64,000 nucleotides of DNA from Rhodoplanes sp963724735 (lineage in GTDB: Bacteria; Pseudomonadota; Alphaproteobacteria; Rhizobiales; Xanthobacteraceae), in the NCBI GenBank assembly GCA_963724735.1, contig CAVRVX010000028.1:28678-92677 (forward strand), read 5' to 3'. The position numbers and the translations under genes are program-made. The notes beneath the pieces were generated by a model. The model was not told the origin of the DNA. It made no database searches and was given only the letters and a program-made list of their open reading frames with translations. Below are positions 46,594 to 55,167 of this stretch, piece after piece. Each line of letters begins with the position of its first letter. Position 1 is the first letter of the stretch.

Positions 46594-47858
46594 ATGGCCG
46601 GAACTGTGAAGGAAGCGAACCTGACGACGCGAACCGCCCGCCTAAGGCTCAAGCGGGGGAGGCAGCCGCACTGGACGACGATCCGCGCCGGCCGGGAGCA
46701 CCTCGGCTATCAGCGCTCGCCCGGCCTCGCCGGAAGGCCGCTGGCTCGCCCGGCGCTATGCGGACGGTCGATACTCGGTCGAGACGCTCGGACGCGCCGA
46801 CGACCGCGAGGCGGCGGACGGCCAGCGTGTCCTTAGCTACGAGCAGGCCCTAGCGAAGGCCGGCGCGGGGGAGCGGAGGCCGTCCCGGTACACCGTTCGC
46901 GACGCGGCGGTCGCCTACATCGAATATTTAGAGGCTCACGGTAAGCCGATCGCCGACGCTGAGAGGCGCATCGCGGCGCATATCCTTCCGCGCTTGGGCG
47001 ATGTACCCGTGGCCGAGCTTACGGCGACGATGATCCGCCGATGGCTCGCCGACCTTGCTCCGTCGCCCGCGCTGAAGCGGACGCGGAAGGGCGTGGCGCA
47101 GAACTTATCGCGAGCACGACAACAATGACGAAGAGGCCGTGCGCCGTCGCCGATCGTCGGCTAACCGATGCTTGAACATAGTGAAGGCGGTGTTGAACCA
47201 CGCGCATCACGAGGGTAAGGTGTCGTCGGCCGAAGCGTGGGGGCGAAAGGTGCGGAGTCTTTCGCGGCGCTAGATGCGGCGAGCGTCCGGTTCCTGTCGG
47301 TGGAAGAGTGCCAGCGGTTGATCAATGCGTCGGAGCCCGACTTCCGGGAATTGGTGGTCGGCCGCGTTACAAACGGGCGCCCGGTTCTCGGAACTGATGC
47401 GGCTGAGGTGTGCTGATTTTCGACGGAGCTGGCACAATCTGGATTCAGCGATCGAAGGCCGGCAAGGAACGACACATTATATTGAGTGCCGAGGGCGCGG
47501 AATTCTTCGCTACGCCTTGCGGTCGGGCGCGCCGGGGACGAACCGATGTTTGCTCGCGCTCGCCGCTGGAACGCGACGGCGCAAAGGCGCGAATTACGCG
47601 CGGCGTTAGCACGAACGAAGATTGAACGCCAGTCACATTTCACGGGTTGCGCCATACACGGCGTCGCTTGCAATAATGAATAACGTGCCAATGGAGGTTG
47701 TCGCGGAAAATTTGGGCCATGCTTCACGAGGATGGTGGAAAAATTTTATGGGCATCTAAGTCGCAGATTTCGCCGTTGAACAGGAGCGTCGCGGTGCGCC
47801 GAGGTTCTTGGAGGTTGACCCAAGTAACATCAAACCGATTCGAACGCGGCAATTCTAA
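46594..47858 (+). pseudogene. Tyrosine recombinase/integrase, several frameshifts
   Basis: The ATG at 46594 follows TCGGAG. Pieced across frames, the protein reads MAGTVKEANLTTRTARLRL, then RWLARRYADGRYSVETLGRA and YTVRDAAVAYIEYLEAHG (SAM-like core-binding domain). Next come EEAVRRRRSSANRCLNIVKA, then LQTGARFSELMRLRCADF (catalytic Arg), GTIWIQRSKAGKERHI and NNVPMEVVAENLGHA. A TRMVEKFYGHL-like segment holds the catalytic Tyr, and the gene ends at 47858. Shifts occur near 46720, 47105, 47250, 47365, 47500-47650 and 47750. The summed length of about 420 residues is normal, and almost no in-frame stops occur in the true frame. It probably mediates integration at the flanking repeat. Confidence 0.82.
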
Positions 47859-47899
47859 TTCCAACCCCTCTTTCCTTCCCCGCCGAGATAGAGTAATAA

Positions 47900-48128
47900 G
47901 GGAGCGCCAACCGTCGTGAGGCAGGTTGGTGCCCCCGCAAGGGGGTGGCTGCCCCGGAAGGGGAAAACCTAGCGTTGCTGCAGAGCACCTTCAATGGTGG
48001 CTTCATAAGTCAGTTACAACGGGGTACTCGCCTAACTCGTGGTCGTCACGCAGTGACTAAGTGGGCCATCGAGGACAGATGAGAGGGTCACCGCTAGACG
48101 CAATTAGCGTCGGCGGTGGCCTTTTTTA
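47900..48128 (+). ncRNA. Structured RNA candidate ending in a terminator
   Basis: No protein is encoded. From 47905 cgccaacc pairs with ggttggtg (47924-47931, one G-U). Next come two hairpins with GNRA loops: ccccc-gcaa-ggggg (47932-47945) and cccc-ggaa-gggg (47952-47963). Further short stems are tgct-gcag-agca, cacc-ttcaat-ggtg and gtcac-gca-gtgac, and the element ends in a strong terminator (48086-48127). It begins about 40 bases after the integrase stop. I do not recognise a known RNA family. It could be a regulatory RNA, an untranslated leader or a retron-like RNA without a visible reverse transcriptase. Confidence 0.5.
48086..48127 (+). terminator. Intrinsic terminator ending the structured RNA
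   Basis: ggtcaccgc pairs with gcggtggcc (one mismatch), gacgc pairs with gcgtc inside, the loop is aatta, and six T follow. Confidence 0.85.
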
Positions 48129-48157
48129 TTTGGCTTCTCCCGACGCACGGAGGAGCC

Positions 48158-48253
48158 ATGTCTGAGACGATTAACCGAAAAGATAATCAACGGTCGCTCC
48201 TGCGTTTTGCGCGCGGCATGGGTTCTCGAAAGCCAAATTTTACAGTCTGGTAG
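48158..48253 (+). CDS. 31-residue small open reading frame
   Basis: The ATG at 48158 follows CGGAGGAGCC, a good ribosome site. The product is MSETINRKDNQRSLLRFARG plus eleven residues ending NFTVW. It starts 30 bases after the terminator of the structured RNA, so the two may form a leader-gene unit. There is no homologue I know of, and a frameshift may have shortened it. Confidence 0.3.
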   Translation: MSETINRKDNQRSLLRFARGMGSRKPNFTVW

Positions 48254-48262
48254 GCCCAAAAG

Positions 48263-48544
48263 TTGGCCCCCAAAATAACTTGGGTCGGTAATTGTGGTTT
48301 CGTCAGCGAAAAAGACGAAGCGGCCTATGACAAGGCGCTGGAAAATCCATCTCCCGCGCGGCTGCGCTTATTGAGCGGCCGAAGCCGAAGCCCGGACGCG
48401 GCGAGCAAAGGCGGCCGGCCTAGCGAGCGCCAAGGCGCGTCGCCAAGTAAGGCGTATGGCCCATACGCCATGATGATCCCGGCCAGGCGGGATTTTCCTG
48501 GCTGTCATCATGGAAGGAGAGTGATGGATGTTAATAATGACTGA
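48263..48544 (+). CDS. Possible small island protein (alternative start)
   Basis: From a TTG at 48263 the frame gives 93 residues with a plausible start (APKITWVGNCGFVSEKDEAA), then turns Arg/Ser-rich and reads through two hairpins to MDVNND. Only the first 40 residues look protein-like, so the frame may be broken near 48390. There is no ribosome site before it. Confidence 0.25.
   Translation: MAPKITWVGNCGFVSEKDEAAYDKALENPSPARLRLLSGRSRSPDAASKGGRPSERQGASPSKAYGPYAMMIPARRDFPGCHHGRRVMDVNND
48451..48513. other. Two adjacent perfect hairpins
   Basis: ggcgtatg-gcc-catacgcc (48451-48469) is immediately followed by a larger hairpin with an outer stem CCATGATGA/TCATCATGG (48468-48476 with 48505-48513) and inner GCCAGG/CCTGGC. 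A good ribosome site (ggaaggagag) and an ATG at 48524 follow, opening only short frames. Confidence 0.5.
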
Positions 48545-48985
48545 ATACCATCACGACATGATCTATAAGGCGATGGCGCACGTCCATCGATGCTGAGGCT
48601 TTGAAGGCACTACCTCGATGTGATGCGGCAAGAGCGACCTCTGGCCGATGACGAGGGTGCTGGACGACAAAATTGGTCGTCGTCATGCGGTCCACCTTCG
48701 CGCGGTGGCGCGCGCTAAGCTGGCTAGGCAAATGCCGCTCGATTGGCCGCGGAGAAAAGGACGAGATGGCTGCGCACCTGTCCCGTCCGAACAGCCCTGT
48801 GAACAAAGCAATCGGTGGAAGGCCGGAATATATACTTCCGGCCTCTTCTTTATTGGCTACTGAAAACACAAGCGACGTTTTATTATGCTTATAATTGTGG
48901 CCAGGATCGATGGGCATTCGACCCTGGCCGGTAGATGCTGGTGCTGGTGATGATGATCGTGACCCTAGGATGAGGAGGCCACAAC

Positions 48986-49217
48986 ATGTCTTATAGCGCA
49001 ATACGAGAAACGTGGAAAGGGCAACCAAGATTGGAAACGGGAGGAACTGGTTTTTTATTGGCACAAGCTGCTGCACCATCGCTACGACGCAAAAGAGGTC
49101 GCCATGGCGGTTCGCAATTTGAGATCATTGGGCGTGAGTGAAGATTTGCTGAAGCGGGAGCTTGGCGCACAAATTTATGCGAAGGTGGCGAAACCATCCT
49201 TGGGCAAGATAGCGTAA
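48986..49217 (+). pseudogene. Small island protein, frameshift near its start
   Basis: The ATG at 48986 follows TGAGGAGGCC. After about four codons (MSYS) a one-base shift leads to QYEKRGKGNQDWKREELVFY, then WHKLLHHRYDAKEVAMAVRN and SEDLLKRELGAQIYAKVA, ending at 49217. The roughly 75-residue product is helical and acidic/basic mixed. I do not recognise it. It belongs to the short-gene block between integrase and replication gene that phage-like islands often have. Confidence 0.45.
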
Positions 49218-49441
49218 ATATTGGGTAAGCTTTGGAGTTAGGATAGATCGATCGAGGCTCACCCCCCTATTGTGAAGGTGGTGCTCCCCGAACAATCGTA
49301 CCGGCACGGTGAAGAAGAGGCACCTTGCCGGTGAGAAACGAAAACGGCCGACCTACTGTGAAGGAGGCCGACCGTTCACGTGTGAAGGCGCGTGCGCGAC
49401 ATTATCGCGCTCCCGCCGCAAAAGTAAAGGGGAGCCTCTTC

Positions 49442-51901
49442 ATGATAAGTGTTACATTTCTAGAGCAGCTGCGCCCTGGTGGGCCGTGGCTTCTTATTGC
49501 GATTAACCCGGACGGTCCGGGTATTGAAGGGACTACCGCGCATAGTGTTGAGGAGGCGGACGCCTTCGTGCGGCGGTACAATGGCCGGTGGAATTTGTAC
49601 TATTCGCTGAACCCGGCCCGCGGGCCGATGAATAAGAAGCCCGAGAAGACAGACATTGCGCGGATTGAGTTCATCTGTGCTGATCTGGATCCAAAGCCCG
49701 ACGAAACGCCCGAGGCGGCCAAGGCGCGCTACCTCCCACAATTGGCGATGTTTCAGCCTCAGCCGACCGCGATCATTGATTCCGGTAATGGGATTCATGG
49801 CCTGTGGCGATTGGGTGCGCCGATCCCTTTAGGGACGCCCGAGGATGCCGAGAAGATTAAGGACGCTGAGGCGCGCGGTAAGGAATTGCTGAACCGGTTC
49901 GGTGCCAAGACCGGAACCCAAAATATTGATCGCATATTGCGCTTGCCCGGAACGATGAACCTACCCAATGCGCAGAAGCGCGCAAGAGGGAAGGGTTCAG
50001 TGTGAGGCTAAACTCATATCGATGAATGGTGTGACATGCGCATTGGAGGATTTTCCGAAGGAGCAAAAAAAGACTAAGGCTGGCGGCGGCGGCGGCGGGG
50101 TACTCAAAGCGAATTGCCGCGCGATCTTGAGCTTATGCTGTTTTTGACTGGCGACGAGCCAGCAGGATACGAGTCACGCAGTCATTGATTTGGAAATTTA
50201 TCCATAGTGCCTTGCGCAAAGGTGTCGAAGAAAACACGATCATAAAAGCCTGCCTAGACGCGAAATATTCCGGCAGTTCCATTTATGAGCATGTAAATAA
50301 GATCAATGATGCTGAGAGCTATATCAAGCGGCAGATCGAGCACGCCATCAATGCTTCTGATCTACCGCAGGGTGATAAGCGGATAATTCGAATGGCCGAT
50401 GGCAATCTACATATGGAATGGCGGATGACGGAAGCAGCATTGCTCGCTGCGCGTTGTCCGGTGTTTGTGCGTGCGCGTAGTCTTGTTCAGCCGCTATGGC
50501 GCTTCGAGGATACTGGCGAAGGCAATCGGCAGGTTTTGAACTCAGTGTTCGTCAAATATAATATCCCACGTCTTACGGATGTTGTTGGGCACCACGCTGC
50601 CATCTTTCAAAAATATGATAACAAAATCCGCCGCTGGAGAAACATCGATCCGCCTAAGAAGGTAATTGAGGCGCTGATCGAAATGGGCCATTGGTGTTTC
50701 TCCGACGTGTCTGGGATTATTACCGCGCCAACGATGCGCCGCGATGGATCGCTGATTACTGAACCAGGATATGATTCCCGTACTCAATTGTGGTATAAGC
50801 CTGCTTCTGATATCAAGTTGCCGAAGATTGGTGAAACACGTAAAGAGGCTGAACACGCTTTAACTGACCTTAAAAAAATTGATCGAGGAATGTGCGTTCG
50901 TTTCTAATGTTGATTGGTCGGTCGCCCTCGCAGCCATGTTGACGGTTGTTCTTCGTGGTGCATTCACGATGGCGCCGCTATTCTTCTTTCACAAGCCTGA
51001 GCCTGGTACAGGCGGTAGCTATCTTACAAAGATCATTTCGACTATCCCCTTAGGACGCGAAGCCGTTCCGCTAAACGTGTCAGACGACAAAAAGGAATTT
51101 GTGAAAGAGTTGAGTGCTGCGGCTTATGAAGCCCGGCCAATCCTCAATCTCAATAATCTTAGTTTCGATTTGAAAAGCCCGCTGCTGAGCCAGATGATCA
51201 GCGAATGTATCGTGGACATTCGTCCGTTCGGTAAGAATACAGAGACAGTCCGCTGTGATTGTCGATACATGACCGTGATCGCGAATGGCAACAATGTGAG
51301 GGTTGTGGGTGAGCTCGTGCGGCGGACATTGACCGCTCGTTTAGATACCAAATTGGAGTGTCCCGAAACGAAGCCCTATAAAGCTGACCCACTCGCGGCA
51401 ATTCAACGTGACCGTAGCAAGTATCTGGCGGCCATTTTGACGATTGCGCGAGCTTATTTGCAATCAGGCGAAAACCAAAAAGTCAAGAACATCAATGGCC
51501 TGGAACAATGGTCGCGGTTCGTTCAACAGCCCTTGGTTTGGTTGGGCGAAGCTGATCCTGTTAAGAGTCAAGCGGATGCCCGTAAGCGCGACCCGGATCG
51601 CGGCGCGTTGCGGACACGGATATTGGCCGTTGTAAATCATTTTCAAGGGGAGAAAAGATTCACTGCTAAGGATGTTCACGATAAGGCGTCAAAATTCTTC
51701 AATGGTGAGCCTGTAAATCGTGACTTGTTTGACGCGTTCTCCCGGCACGATGGGAAGGGATTGATGGATGCCCCCTCGATCGGGACTCAACTGTCGAAGG
51801 ATGAAGGCCGAGTGATTAACAATTTCAGCATCCACGTAGCCTCCGATGTTAAGGGCGAAGCTAATCAATATGTAATCGCGGATGGCGAATCGCCCATGTA
51901 G
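49442..51901 (+). pseudogene. Primase/ATPase-like replication protein, several frameshifts
   Basis: The ATG at 49442 follows AAAGGGGAGC. The N-terminal part (residues 1-185) resembles a plasmid/phage primase-polymerase: RIEFICADLDPKPDE, TAIIDSGNGIHGLWRLG, NIDRILRLPGTMNLPN. Shifts near 49995 and 50120 lead into WKFIHSALRKGVEENTIIKA, then RHHAAIF-like and EALIEMGHWCFSDVSGIIT segments. A further shift near 50880 leads to an ATPase-like domain with PEPGTGGSYLTKIIS. The P-loop lysine appears as Gly. The C-terminal part (RPILNLNNLSFDL, IANGNNVRVVGELVRRTL) matches an integrative-element ATPase family I recall. The total is about 820 residues. Codon use is AT-richer than the chromosome. Confidence 0.65.
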
Positions 51902-52637
51902 AGGAACTTCTAGGCGACCTATGCTAACCTACGCTTTTTACTTCTAGATGCAGAAAAATAGCTAGTAAAATAATACCGCCGGGAGGGGAGGAGAGAGAGA
52001 GGAAGCGAAAATAGAGGATAGGATACCGAAAAGTATAGGGAAGCGTAGGGAGCGTAGGATTGCCCCCTTTGATCGGGCTAAGTAATTCGCGCTCGCGGTT
52101 CATCGCAGAGCGCCGGGCACGCTGATAGCTGCCGCGACCCGGTCGCGCCCGGGACGCCCGAGACTTTGGTCCGCTATCTCGGGGGTACGCGAGGGGATAC
52201 GGCGGCCTTAAGGAAGCCCCAGGCCCCCTCGGAAACACGAACCCGCGGCCTCCCGCTCGGGCGTCTCGGGCCGGTCTAGCGCGCACGGCCGGCCGGCCTG
52301 GGAATATCCCCGATCGCCGCTCGAACCTCTCGAACCCTGATCGCCTCTCGGCGCCGCAAAGGGCCAATGACCTTGTAGCGTCTCGGCCGCGTTAGGGATA
52401 CTCGTTACCCAGAGATCAATTTCGGATCATCTGGTCCATGTCCGACATGAGAGACGCAATACCGGGACGGAAGCGCGGGACCTCAAGGTCAATCTCTCAC
52501 AGAACATCTTCGACGGGGGGGCAGCATGAATTTATTTGGACCCCATGAAGCTAAGACCGCCCACTTAATCATGGATCAACTGCTATTAATCCGCGATTAG
52601 CGGTCATCCTTAGGGGGCAAATATTCAGAGGTCTAGC
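51902..52637. other. Long non-coding stretch in the island
   Basis: About 735 bases with no convincing gene. It holds a purine-rich tract (gggaggggaggagagagaga, about 51980), short repeats of cgtaggga/gcgtagga, and a GC-rich central part. A 24-codon frame at 52526-52600 (MNLFGPHEAKTAHLIMDQLL and four more residues) follows a G-run but cannot be supported. An origin or transcript leader is possible; nothing definite is seen. Confidence 0.35.
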
Positions 52638-53018
52638 ATGGCGAAAAACCCACCTCTCTCCCTTGTCTCTCCCTCCACGACCGACCGCTCACCCCCACGC
52701 CAACTCGGCTCTCACGGCCGCCAACTATGGACACGAGGTTCAGCATCAATATGGGATTGACGACGTGGGCGGGCGCGAGCTTCTGGCGCAGGCCTGCGGC
52801 GCGCTCGATCTGGTCGAGACCCTGGGCGAGGCGATCGCCCGTGACGGCGCGATCGTCTACACGACCCGCGGCGTCCCGAGAGCGCATCCGGCAGTTAAGG
52901 ATCAGATTGCTGCGCGCGCCTTCTGGTGCGGGTGCTGGAAAAACTCGGCATCACCGACGAAAATGTGAGGCCGGCTCCGGGACACCCACCGCGCCCACAG
53001 GCTGGGACCGGAGAATGA
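52638..53018 (+). pseudogene. Phage terminase small subunit-like (P27 type), two frameshifts
   Basis: From ATG 52638 the frames join as RSPPRQLGSHGRQLWTR, then VQHQYGIDDVGGRELLAQAC and LVETLGEAIARDGAIVYTT. PRAHPAVKDQIAARAF and VRVLEKLGITDENV follow before the stop at 53018. This matches the P27 small-terminase helix-turn-helix family. Shifts lie near 52738 and 52922. No large terminase or capsid gene is present, so it may be a stray regulatory DNA-binding gene or satellite remnant. Confidence 0.55.
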
Positions 53019-53021
53019 GCC

Positions 53022-53337
53022 ATGCCTGGCACTCGACGCATTCCGCTTTCCCGCCGCCCAACGACGGTAGTCACCCCGCGCGCCGTCGAGCTATTCGCGC
53101 AGATGGGACGCTGCGCTGTGTTGTTGTAATGGTCACTCGTCTTGCCCAGCCTGCGACGAGTGGTGGCGGCTCCACGATGAACTGCACGATGAGTTGTGCC
53201 TGAAGCCCCACGAATGGCCCTGCGTGGCCCGCTGTGGCCCAAGGCATGCGGGACCAGCCAGCCAGGACGCGGACACCCTCGAACGTATGAGCGCTGTTGC
53301 GCGGGCCGCTCGAATGTTCAACGGCGTCGCTCTCTGA
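53022..53337 (+). pseudogene. Island protein with CxxC and His residues, one frameshift
   Basis: The ATG at 53022 starts three bases after the TerS-like stop. It reads MPGTRRIPLSRRPTTVVTPR, then ELFAQMGRCAVLL. After a shift near 53125 it continues CPACDEWWRLHDELHDELCL and KPHEWPCVARCGPRHAG, ending at 53337. The Cys/His pattern suggests a small zinc-binding protein. I recall similar MPGTRR proteins beside P27-like genes in Hyphomicrobiales islands; the function is unknown. Confidence 0.5.
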
Positions 53338-53365
53338 ACTGACGCCAACACCCGGAGGATTGCAT

Positions 53366-53873
53366 ATGGACGCCGCAGAACGAGTCGCACAGGAACTCCG
53401 TGAGGACGAGCAGCGCAAGCGTGATGCCGAAGCCATCGTCCGGCGCGACTATCGGACAACAAGCTCTCTCCGAGGATTCGCCTGCATTGGTCTACAAAAC
53501 CCACGAAGAGCCGGCCGCCGCTGCAGAGAAACCTTGGTGGCAATGGACGCGGGAACACGTCGACTACGAGCTTGAAGTTTTGCGCGAGGCTCTTGGCCAA
53601 GCGCTCGGGATGAAAGGCCGCGAGGTTCGTGGCGATCTGATGCGCGAGATCGATTTTCTCAAACGTGAACTTGCCGTCCTGCGCGAGGAAGTAGCTGCTG
53701 CCAGCAAGCTCAAAGCTCTGAGAGAGGAGGTCGAGGCCGCGCAAGCAACTATTCCGCGGGTGCCCGACCTCGTAGCCAGTCTCAAGGCTCAGCAGGCTGA
53801 GATGCGGAAGGAAACGGCGCGCTTGCGGCGCGAGTTGGCGACGGCAAAGGACGGATCGGCGCGCTCAAGTTGA
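53366..53873 (+). pseudogene. Coiled-coil island protein, one frameshift
   Basis: The ATG at 53366 follows CGGAGGATTGC. The first frame gives MDAAERVAQELREDEQRKR. Near 53460 (cggacaacaag) it shifts, and the second frame continues PALVYKTHEEPAAAAEKPWW, DYELEVLREALGQALGMKGR and long heptad-like helices (EIDFLKRELAVLREEVAAAS) to 53873. About 168 residues in all, half of it coiled coil. The function is unknown. Confidence 0.5.
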
Positions 53874-54085
53874 GACTTCGCAGATCCCGGTACATCCTGA
53901 GCGAAATGGAAAAGAGTCGTCGTCAGCCGACCACCATCGACGCGGCGACGCTGGAGAAGTGGCGGCAGTGCATCGAGCGGTGGCTCAAGGAGAACGAGGA
54001 GCCTGCTGAGCCACCACAGCTGTTGCTGCCGCATGGCCATGCGTTGCCGCTGGAGCAAGGCAATGGCGCGCCGCCGTCGCACTGA
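53870..54085 (+). CDS. Small hypothetical island protein
   Basis: The open frame runs from a TTG at 53870 (overlapping the previous stop) or, more conservatively, from ATG 53906. The 59-residue version reads MEKSRRQPTTIDAATLEKWR, then CIERWLKENEEPAEPPQLLL and a His/Pro tail. No family is known. It overlaps the next gene by 23 bases. Confidence 0.4.
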   Translation: MRLRRSRYILSEMEKSRRQPTTIDAATLEKWRQCIERWLKENEEPAEPPQLLLPHGHALPLEQGNGAPPSH

Positions 54086-54383
54086 TAAAGCTGTCGAGCA
54101 ACTTCGCGCCGCTGCTAATGAGGTGCGCGAGGAAGTCGCCTTCACGTGCTCTAGTTTGCACACTCTGCCGATCCCTGCCGACATCATCCAGGTTTTGAAA
54201 GATACTGCGATAGCGCGGCATAATTCGGAGGATTTGCTGGATCGGATACTGGCTGAAGACCCAGACAACGAAGATCGTGCCCGCCGTATCGCCACCCTCC
54301 AGGAATCGCTAGCCGATTTGAATGCCTCGGAAGCGCGATTCCGGAGGCGAGTCAACTTAGCCATCGAGATTGCCGAGCATTGA
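54063..54383 (+). CDS. Small helical island protein
   Basis: The ATG at 54063 follows GGAGCAAGGC. The 106-residue product (MARRRRTDKAVEQLRAAANE, LPIPADIIQVLKDTAIARHN, ARRIATLQESLADLNASEAR) is almost entirely helical and charged. I do not recognise it. The previous two genes share its style, so the three may form one operon. Confidence 0.5.
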   Translation: MARRRRTDKAVEQLRAAANEVREEVAFTCSSLHTLPIPADIIQVLKDTAIARHNSEDLLDRILAEDPDNEDRARRIATLQESLADLNASEARFRRRVNLAIEIAEH

Positions 54384-54644
54384 AATAAGACCCGCAAGCC
54401 AGCCTGGACGCTAGCGAGATGCGGCTGCGCCGACGGGCTCCCGGGATGGGGAGTTTTCCGACATGGGCTCAAATTGACGGATCTCCGCAGCGGCTCGTAT
54501 TGATCACGCCCCACGGGCCGACTGGCAAGCCGCTTTACCGGATTGTCGGACGACGTGAAACGCGCGGCCCGTGATTCGCTTCCCAGACGCGCACTTCTGG
54601 GCGCAGGTCTGCCCATCGCGCGAAATAAGCCGTTACAGACAATC

Positions 54645-54907
54645 TTAGGCTCCGCCATGGGCGTTGCGGTCTGCACGTTCCTTGCCAGCAAAAAATCCGT
54701 CACCGTTCACCAGATCGTGGGCATGCAGCTCAAAATTCTCGGGGAGCTGTCCTCCGAAGAAGTTTGTCAGCAGTTCCCGGAAGATGCTGGTAGTTTCTCG
54801 CCATTTCTCGTCCGCCACGTCGATGCGCCGATAACGAAAATTGGCTGTCCATCGTTGGTGAGGTCGGCTCCAGTGCAGCCAGTCTCATCCACATAGAAAA
54901 AGTGCAT
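54645..54907 (-). pseudogene. DUF3800-like gene remnant, frameshifted and 3'-truncated
   Basis: On the minus strand from ATG 54907: MHFFYVDETGCTGADLTNDG, then QPIFVIGG. After a one-base shift it continues IDVADEKWRETTSIFRELL, ENFELHAHDLVNGDGFFAG and DRNA, then a stop. The YVDETG acidic motif and the HAHDLV segment are typical of DUF3800, an RNase H-like fold family common in mobile elements. The C-terminal two thirds is absent. Confidence 0.5.
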
Positions 54908-55167
54908 AAGGCCCATCCTCCGAGAGGCCGCGACAGTTACCGTTGGTCTCGTTCAAATCACGCAAATCGTTCGTTAAACTTGATCATCACATCAAATCGA
55001 TTATACTTGCGTTCAAGTGCCAGTTTGTAAAATAGGTACCATCCTTTCCATGTATTCGGCTGGGCTTCCCACAACGATCACCGGTGAACTTGTGTATGGT
55101 CTAGGAAGCGTGGCTCATAAAAAGCGTCGCTAGTGTCGGCAACGAATTCTTAATCGGTGAGACGATA

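Noticed and set aside
47900..48128. Retron non-coding RNA
   Set aside because: No reverse transcriptase gene in the window and no obvious inverted repeat framing msr/msd; kept only as an unassigned structured RNA.
53789..54703. 304-residue minus-strand frame
   Set aside because: Runs antisense to three plausible helical genes and is Ser/Arg/Leu-rich without motifs; only its edge overlaps the genuine DUF3800 remnant, in a different frame.
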